A DNA stretch of 64,000 nucleotides from Frateuria defendens (GTDB lineage: Bacteria > Pseudomonadota > Gammaproteobacteria > Xanthomonadales > Rhodanobacteraceae). Each line of letters opens with the position of its first letter. Position 1 is the first letter of the stretch. This document shows positions 58,704-64,000 of this stretch, piece after piece. The DNA lies in assembly GCF_001182895.1 (NCBI RefSeq), contig NZ_LFQR01000005.1:18524-82523 (forward strand), in the 5' to 3' direction. Both the position numbers and the translations under genes were made by a program. Under the pieces are notes generated by a model that did no database searches, was not told the origin of the DNA, and saw only the letters and a list, made by a program, of their open reading frames with translations.

Positions 58704-60071
58704 TCAGGCCCGCCCGCCCAGCAGGGCCAGCAGCGCCGCGCGCGGCAGCTTGCCGGTCTCGTTGCGCGGCAGCGCCTCGACCAGCTTGAGCGGACGCGGC
58801 AGGAACACCGGGTCCATCGCGCCACGCAGCGCGGCAAGGATGGCGTGCTCGTCCAGCCCCGGCGCCACCGCCAGCGCGGCGATGCGGCGCACGCCCATCG
58901 CGTCGGCTTCATCCAGTTGCACCACCACGCCGTCGCGCACGCCGGGCACGGCGAGCAGGCGGCGGGTGAGATCACCCAGCGAGGCACGCTTGCCGGCGAT
59001 CTCCAGCAAGTCGGCCTGGCGGCCGCGCAGCCGGAAGCGGCCGTCGTCGGCCAGGCTCGCCAGGTCGGCCAGCACGAGCGGCGCGGCCAGCTGCGGCGCC
59101 TCGACCAGGGTGCCGTCGGGCTGCGGGTGCAGGGCGACGCCGGCGTAGGGCGTCCAGGCTTCTTCCGTCGCGGTGCGCCGGCTGGCGATGGCGCCGGTCT
59201 CGGTGGAGCCGAAGATCTCGCGCACCGGCGCCCCGTAGCGCGCCTCGGCGGCCTGCGCCAGTTCCACCGGCAGCGGCGCGGTGGCGGAGAGCACGGCCGC
59301 CAGCGGCGGCAGCGCGACCTCGGCGGCAAGCAGCGCGCGCAGGTGCACCGGCGTGGTGACCAGGAGGCGCGGCGCCGGCACCTCGGCCAGCGCCGCGGCC
59401 ACGTCGGCGGGGAAGAACGGCTGCCCGGCATGCACGCCCACGTCGCTCAACAGCGGCAACAGCACGGAGGTCTCCATGCCGTACATATGCTGCGGCGGCA
59501 CCGTGGCGACCAGCTCGAAGCGCGCGCCCAGCACGGCCTGCAGCATGGCCCGGTTGCCAGCGGTGTCGGCGTGGAGGGCGCGCCAGGTCTTCACGTTGGC
59601 GCGCGGCTTGCCGGTGGAGCCGGAGGTGTAGTTGACCGCCACCACCTGCCCGGCCGGCAGCTGCGGCCAGTCACCGACGGCGGCGGGCGCCATCTCGTCC
59701 AGCGGCGGTAGGCGCTGGTAGCCCGGCGGTGCGGCGGTGAGCGCGCGTTCGCCCAGCGCATAGCAACCCGGATGGGCGGCCATCACCTCGGCCACCGCCT
59801 GCGGGGCGCGCGAGGGCGGCAGCAGGTTGGCCTGGCCGCGCAGGGCGAGGGCGCAGAAGGCGACCAGGAAGGCGTAGCGGTCCTCGCACAGGTTCACCGC
59901 AGCGCCGGCAGCGGGCAGGGCGGCGGCCACGGCGCGCACGTGGGCGAGGAACTCGGCCACGCCGACCGCGCGCCCGGCGCGCCAAGCCAGCACGCGCGTC
60001 GGGTCCGGCGCATGCAGCAGCGGCAGCCGCGCCGGCGCTTCGTGCTGGTAGGTGTCGTAGACGATCGCCAC
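58704..60071 (-). CDS. Acyl/aryl-AMP ligase (adenylate-forming enzyme), GTG start
   Basis: A 455-aa adenylation enzyme of the ANL superfamily. The core A3-type motif is VAVNYTSGSTGKPRANVKTW, the A5-type region EIFGSTETGAI, and A7/A8-type features are RFRLRGRQADLLEIAGKRAS. The C-terminal lid carries LPRNETGKLPRAAL (A10 Lys in GK). It is short, without carrier or condensation domains, so it activates a free acid and hands it to CoA or ACP. Aryl-polyene/xanthomonadin pathways use such a ligase to load a benzoate starter, and a polyene-type gene set lies at 31.6-36.6 kb, so the two may be one pathway. Start GTG with GAGGA eight bases upstream. Confidence 0.8.
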   Translation of the reverse strand: MAIVYDTYQHEAPARLPLLHAPDPTRVLAWRAGRAVGVAEFLAHVRAVAAALPAAGAAVNLCEDRYAFLVAFCALALRGQANLLPPSRAPQAVAEVMAAHPGCYALGERALTAAPPGYQRLPPLDEMAPAAVGDWPQLPAGQVVAVNYTSGSTGKPRANVKTWRALHADTAGNRAMLQAVLGARFELVATVPPQHMYGMETSVLLPLLSDVGVHAGQPFFPADVAAALAEVPAPRLLVTTPVHLRALLAAEVALPPLAAVLSATAPLPVELAQAAEARYGAPVREIFGSTETGAIASRRTATEEAWTPYAGVALHPQPDGTLVEAPQLAAPLVLADLASLADDGRFRLRGRQADLLEIAGKRASLGDLTRRLLAVPGVRDGVVVQLDEADAMGVRRIAALAVAPGLDEHAILAALRGAMDPVFLPRPLKLVEALPRNETGKLPRAALLALLGGRA

Positions 60072-60202
60072 GCTATGTCCTCGCTTCCATTCCTTCGTCC
60101 ATGGCCGGCCACCGTCGGCGGCCGGGGCGGCGCCGGATCGTGGCCTTCATGCTGTGGCACTCCCCCCTGCCGCCGCCGTCGTCGCGCTGCGCGCCGGCCG
60201 GG

Positions 60203-60775
60203 TCAGCCACGGATGATAGCGCCGGTGAGCGCATCGCGAATCGTGGTGGGCCGCGCCAGGCCGCCCAGCGGCGCGTCGAGCACGCCGTCCAGCGCGTCGC
60301 CGAAATAAGCCGCCGCCTCGTCGGCCGAACGCGCCGGCGGCGCGCCGTGGGGGTTGGCGCTGGTGGAGACCAGGGCGCCGCCGAAGGCACGGCACAGCGC
60401 GGCGGCCGGCGCGTGCGCGGTCACCCGCAGCGCGATGCCCGCATGCGCGCCGGCGACCCAGCCGGGCACGTGGTCAGAGCGCGGAAACACCCAGGTGTGG
60501 GGGCCGGGCCAGCTCGCCGCGACCTCGGCCATCACCGCCTCGGGCACGGCCGCGCGGTCGATGTAGCGCGCCACCTGCTCGAAGGCGGCGGCGATCAGCA
60601 GCACGCCCTGTCCGGGCGGCCGGCCCTTGAGCGCGAACACTTTCTCGAAGGCCTCGCGGTTGTGCGGATCGCAACTCAGGCCGTAGACCGCCTCGGTGGG
60701 GCAGGCCAGCACGCCGCCGGCGCGCAGCAGCGCGGCGGCGGCGTCCAGCTCGGCCAGGGCGAAGCGGCGCGGCAC
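60203..60775 (-). CDS. tsaC: Threonylcarbamoyl-AMP synthase
   Basis: A 190-aa Sua5/YrdC-family enzyme making threonylcarbamoyl-AMP for the t6A37 base of tRNA. The N-terminal LRAGGVLACPTEAVYGLSCD is the substrate loop. VFALKGRPPGQGVLLIAA, RVTAHAPAAALCRAFGGALVSTSANPHG and the final PTTIRDALTGAIIRG are conserved. Short YrdC form without the Sua5 C-terminal domain. Starts with GTG directly after the topA stop codon, so it is transcribed with topA. Confidence 0.93.
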   Translation of the reverse strand: MPRRFALAELDAAAALLRAGGVLACPTEAVYGLSCDPHNREAFEKVFALKGRPPGQGVLLIAAAFEQVARYIDRAAVPEAVMAEVAASWPGPHTWVFPRSDHVPGWVAGAHAGIALRVTAHAPAAALCRAFGGALVSTSANPHGAPPARSADEAAAYFGDALDGVLDAPLGGLARPTTIRDALTGAIIRG

Positions 60776-63262
60776 TCAGGTTCCGGCGTGCTTGGCGGCG
60801 ACCTTCTTGGCAGCGGCTTTCTTGGTGGAGGCTTTCTTGGCGGCGGTCTTCTTGGCGGCGGTCTTTTTCGCCGGCGCCTTCTTCGCCGCGACCTTCTTGG
60901 CCGCCGCCTTCTTCACCGCCGGCTCCTTCTTGGCCACCGTCTTCTTGGCGAAGCGGCCACCCTTCTTGACCGGCGCCGCGGCGAGCAGCTCGGCGCACTG
61001 CGCCTCGGTGAGCAGCTTCGGGTCCTGATCCTTCGGGATGCGCGCGTTCTTCTCGCCGTCGGTGATGTACGGGCCGTAGCGGCCGTTGAGCACCTGCACG
61101 CCATTGCCGAAGTCCTGGATCACGCGGTTGGCGATGGCCTCCAGCTTCTCCTGCACCAGCTGCAGCGCGCGCGGCAGCTCGATGGTGTAGGGATCGTCCT
61201 CGGCTTTCAGCGAGGCGTAGGTGCTGCCCTGCTTCACGAACGGGCCGAAGCGGCCCACGCCCACCGTCACCTCGTCGCCTTCCGGCGAGGCGCCGAGCTT
61301 GCGCGGCAGCTTGAACAGCTCCAGCGCCTCCTCCAGCGTGAGGGTGTGCATGCTCTGGCCGGGACGCAGCGAGGCGAACTGCGGCTTGTCCTCGTCGTCC
61401 TTGGTGCCGATCGCGGCGTAGGGCCCGAAGCGGCCCAGCCGCACCGACACCGGCTTGCCGGTCTTCGGATCGCTGCCGAGCTCGCGCGCGCCGGTGGCCT
61501 CGCTGCGGTCGACCGATTCGGTCTTCTCCTCCACCTGCTGCTTGAACGGCTGCCAGAAGCGGCGCATCAGCGGCACCCAGGCCTCCTCGCCGCGGCTCAC
61601 CGCGTCCAGCTCGTCCTCGAGCTTGGCGGTGAAGTCGTAGTCCACGTAGCGGGTGAAGTGCTGGGTGAGGAACTTGCCCACCGCGCGGCCGATGTCGGTG
61701 GGCTTGAAGCGGCGGCTGTCGAGCAGCACGTACTCGCGGTTGAGCAGCACCTGGATGATGCTGGCGTAGGTGGACGGGCGGCCGATGCCGTATTCCTCCA
61801 GCGCCTTGACCAGGCTGGCCTCCGAATAGCGCGGCGGCGGCTCGGTGAAGTGCTGCTCGGCCAGGATGTCGGACAGCGCCACCTGCTCGCCCACGCTGAG
61901 CCGGGGCAGGCGGCGGCCTTCGTCGTCGTCCTCGGCGCTCTTGCTGTCGCGACCCTCCTCGTACACGGCGAGGAAGCCCGGATCGACCACGGTGGTACCG
62001 GTCGAACGGAAGGCGGCGGGGCCGCCGGCGACGTTGTGGAGGTCGAAGTCCACCGACACCGTATTGAGGGTGGCGTGAAGCATCTGGCAGGCCACGGTGC
62101 GCTTCCAGATCAGCTCGTACAGCTTGCGCTGCTCGTCGGTGAGGAAGGCGGCGACCTCGCGCGGCGTGCGCAGCGCGGAGGTGGGACGGATCGCCTCGTG
62201 CGCCTCCTGCGCGTTCTTCGACTTGGCCTTGTAGAACTGCGGGTGGTCCGGCAGCGCCTTGGTGCCGAAGTCGCGCGCGATCAGCTGGCGCAGCTCGGCC
62301 ACCGCGTCGTCGGCCAGCGCCACCGAGTCGGTACGCATGTAGCTGATGAGGCCGACGTTGCCCTCGCTGCCCAGGCTCACGCCCTCGTACAGGCCCTGCG
62401 CCACCTTCATCGTACGGCTGGTGGAGAAGCCGAGCTTGCGCGCCGCCTCCTGCTGCAGGGTGGAGGTGGTGAACGGCGGCGCCGGGCGGCGCTTGCGCTC
62501 CTTGCTGCCCACGTCGCTGACGGTGAGGCGGCCGGCGGCGGCCTCCTTCAGCGCCGCGCGCGCGGCCATCGCGGTGGTTTCGCTGGTGAGGTCGAACTGC
62601 TCGAACTTCTTGCCGTTGAGCTTGGTCAGGCGGGCGCTGAAGTCGGCATCCGGATGGCGCAGCTGGGCCTCCACGCTCCAGTACTCGCGCGCCCTGAACG
62701 CCTCGATCTCCTCCTCACGCTCCACGATCATGCGCAGCGCCGGGCTCTGCACGCGGCCGGCGGAGAGGCCGCGCTGCACCTTGCGCCACAGCACCGGGGA
62801 GAGGTTGAAGCCGACCAGGAAGTCCAGCGCGCGGCGCGCCTGCTGGGCGTCCACCATGTCGTGCGAGAGCTGGCGCGGCTGCGCCACCGCGGCCTTGATC
62901 GCCTTGGGCGTGATCTCGGAGAACACCACGCGGTGCAGATGCTTGCCGGCGGTGAGGCCGCGGGCCTTGAGGATCTCGCTGATGTGCCAGGAGATCGCCT
63001 CGCCCTCGCGATCCAAGTCGGTCGCGAGGTAGATGTCGTCGGCCGCGGCGGCCGCCTTGGCGATCGCGTCCACGTGCTTCTGGTTGCGGTCGATCACCTC
63101 GTACTTCATGGCGAAGTCGTGCGCGGTGTCCACCGCGCCCTCCTTCGGCACCAGGTCGCGCACATGGCCGTAGGAGGCCAGGACCTGGAAGTCCTTGCCG
63201 AGGTATTTGTTGATCGTCTTGGCCTTGGCGGGCGACTCGACGATGAGGAGGTTTTTGGCCAT
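60776..63262 (-). CDS. topA: DNA topoisomerase I with lysine-rich tail
   Basis: An 828-aa type IA topoisomerase relaxing negative supercoils. The N-terminal TOPRIM domain has LLIVESPAKAKTINKYLG and LATDLDREGEAISWHISEIL (DxD). The active-site Tyr lies in GLISYMRTDSV (about residue 320). C-terminal Topo_C_Rpt-type repeats (VRLGRFGPYAAIG, GVGRFGPFVKQG, NGRYGPYITDG) replace the zinc ribbons of the E. coli enzyme: no CxxC pairs are seen. The last 65 residues are a KKAAAKK-type repeat (14 or so AAKK units), a histone-H1-like DNA-binding tail. tsaC follows directly. Confidence 0.96.
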   Translation of the reverse strand: MAKNLLIVESPAKAKTINKYLGKDFQVLASYGHVRDLVPKEGAVDTAHDFAMKYEVIDRNQKHVDAIAKAAAAADDIYLATDLDREGEAISWHISEILKARGLTAGKHLHRVVFSEITPKAIKAAVAQPRQLSHDMVDAQQARRALDFLVGFNLSPVLWRKVQRGLSAGRVQSPALRMIVEREEEIEAFRAREYWSVEAQLRHPDADFSARLTKLNGKKFEQFDLTSETTAMAARAALKEAAAGRLTVSDVGSKERKRRPAPPFTTSTLQQEAARKLGFSTSRTMKVAQGLYEGVSLGSEGNVGLISYMRTDSVALADDAVAELRQLIARDFGTKALPDHPQFYKAKSKNAQEAHEAIRPTSALRTPREVAAFLTDEQRKLYELIWKRTVACQMLHATLNTVSVDFDLHNVAGGPAAFRSTGTTVVDPGFLAVYEEGRDSKSAEDDDEGRRLPRLSVGEQVALSDILAEQHFTEPPPRYSEASLVKALEEYGIGRPSTYASIIQVLLNREYVLLDSRRFKPTDIGRAVGKFLTQHFTRYVDYDFTAKLEDELDAVSRGEEAWVPLMRRFWQPFKQQVEEKTESVDRSEATGARELGSDPKTGKPVSVRLGRFGPYAAIGTKDDEDKPQFASLRPGQSMHTLTLEEALELFKLPRKLGASPEGDEVTVGVGRFGPFVKQGSTYASLKAEDDPYTIELPRALQLVQEKLEAIANRVIQDFGNGVQVLNGRYGPYITDGEKNARIPKDQDPKLLTEAQCAELLAAAPVKKGGRFAKKTVAKKEPAVKKAAAKKVAAKKAPAKKTAAKKTAAKKASTKKAAAKKVAAKHAGT

Positions 63263-63413
63263 GTGGTATCCGAGAGAGGGACTCCGACGCATGGGCGGCG
63301 GACATCCATATATATTTAGTTGAGCCATGCGCCCGCGACGACTGTCAAGCCATGCGGCGTGAAGGCGCACCGCACGGCTGCCGCCGGCGGCGCTTTAAAG
63401 TCTGTTCACACGA

Positions 63414-64000
63414 TCAGCCCGGCAGGCGCTGGTAGCGGTTGCCGGGCAGGCCCTCGACCATGCCTTCCAGCTCCAGCATCAGCAGCATCGAGGACAGCGC
63501 CGCGGTGCCCTGGCCGGTGCGCGCCACCAGGTCGTCCAGTGGCACCGGGTCGTGGCCGAGCGCGTCGAGCAGGCGCCGGTAATCCGGGTCGTCCCGCCAG
63601 CCGGACGGGCCCGCGGGGGGGCCGGCGGATGGCCCGGCGGCGCCCGCGGCGAGCCGCTCGGCCAGTTCGCCGCCGAGCGCCCGGGCCGCCGGCGCCAGCG
63701 CCTCGATCACCTCCATGGGCTGTTCCACCAACCGCGCGCCGTCGCGGATCAGCCGGTGGCAGCCGCGCGCCAGCGGGCTGTCGATCGAGCCGGGCAGGGC
63801 GAACACCTCGCGCCCCTGCTCGACCGCCAGGCGGGCGGTGATCAGCGAGCCGGACATCAACCCGGCCTGCACCACCACCGTGCCCAGCGCCAACCCCGCG
63901 ATCAGCCGGTTGCGGCGCGGGAAGTGGTCGGCGCGGGCCGCGGTGCCGGGCGGGAACTCGCTCACCAGCACGCCCTGGTCGGCGATGCGCCGGGCCAGCG
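63414..64000 (-). CDS. dprA: DNA-processing protein A (5' part outside window)
   Basis: The C-terminal ~195 residues of DprA/Smf, which loads RecA on incoming single-stranded DNA in transformation. The Rossmann core shows GLALGTVVVQAGLMSGSLITARLAVEQGREVFALPGSID, given here in pieces: GLMSGSLITAR and VFALPGSIDSP. The C-terminal winged helix (DPDYRRLLDALGHDPVPLDDL, ALSSMLLMLELEGMVEG) is usual. A Gly/Ala/Pro linker lies between. The gene extends beyond the right edge. It lies upstream of topA in the same direction, the common dprA-topA order. Confidence 0.92.
   Translation of the reverse strand, partial: LARRIADQGVLVSEFPPGTAARADHFPRRNRLIAGLALGTVVVQAGLMSGSLITARLAVEQGREVFALPGSIDSPLARGCHRLIRDGARLVEQPMEVIEALAPAARALGGELAERLAAGAAGPSAGPPAGPSGWRDDPDYRRLLDALGHDPVPLDDLVARTGQGTAALSSMLLMLELEGMVEGLPGNRYQRLPG

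Noticed and set aside
63300..63350. Consensus promoter TTGACA plus TATATA before topA
   Set aside because: TTGACA (63343-63348 on the minus strand) is about 27 bp from TATATA, too far for a sigma-70 pair; no -10 fits at 16-18 bp. The AT-rich stretch may still hold a promoter but cannot be assigned.

Overview
The window is 64 kb of very GC-rich, gene-dense chromosome. Three things point to a gammaproteobacterium of the Xanthomonadales, most likely Rhodanobacteraceae or Xanthomonadaceae: gene content and order (trmL-ubiJ-ubiB, dprA-topA-tsaC, atpIBEFHAGDC-glmU, a partial aryl-polyene/xanthomonadin-type cluster), GTAG-flanked SMAG-like palindromes, and GGGAAT-type intergenic repeats. The assignment rests on recognised families and repeats, not on a database search. 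I saw no insertion sequence, prophage, integron or CRISPR array.

Region 1 (1-9.5 kb) is accessory metabolism. A seven-gene minus-strand operon (MFS exporter, LacI/GntR-like repressor, MRJP-like beta-propeller, quinol-monooxygenase-like protein, secreted PPC-domain protein, aldo/keto reductase, second MFS exporter) is preceded by one promoter whose -10 box overlaps a perfect 14-bp LacI-type operator. Next to it a LysR regulator is divergent from two further aldo/keto reductases.

Region 2 (9.8-30.5 kb) is mostly housekeeping: a DUF4156 lipoprotein, a two-domain M16 protease, a small membrane protein behind a sigma-54-like promoter, trmL, ubiJ, ubiB, truC, arfB, a PlsC-like acyltransferase and a LysE exporter. 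The glyoxylate shunt (aceB-aceA) has a divergent LysR gene. Then come a cation/proton antiporter with a long structured leader, comM, ubiK, the PII gene glnB, a small membrane protein, gpmA and a secreted protein built of VNG-type beta-helix repeats.

Region 3 (30.5-36.6 kb) has hemF and a compact aryl-polyene-like set. Ketosynthase, chain-length-factor-like ketosynthase and GT2 glycosyltransferase genes run rightward. ACP, FabA/Z-like dehydratase, acyltransferase and a second hotdog dehydratase run leftward, and the two arms overlap where they meet. A ketoreductase and exporter are not in the window. An acyl-AMP ligase and a HAD phosphatase of kinds often found with such clusters lie at 58.0-60.1 kb.

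Region 4 (36.9-46.5 kb) holds glmU, a TonB-C-like lipoprotein and the full F1Fo ATP synthase operon. That operon has a recognisable promoter, a strong terminator and two related palindromic repeats at the atpC/atpD and atpG/atpA junctions. Region 5 (46.7-64 kb) holds queD, tRNA-Met, rppH, a Fur-box-linked bfd followed by bfr, a DUF6776-bactofilin pair, erpA, nudC, ampE, an LplT-PlsC fusion, a YVTN beta-propeller protein, purD, a class D beta-lactamase, the HAD/AMP-ligase pair, tsaC, topA and the 3' part of dprA.

Several genes (trmL, ubiJ, arfB, bfd) have a -10-like box ending seven bases before the start codon, which would give leaderless mRNAs.
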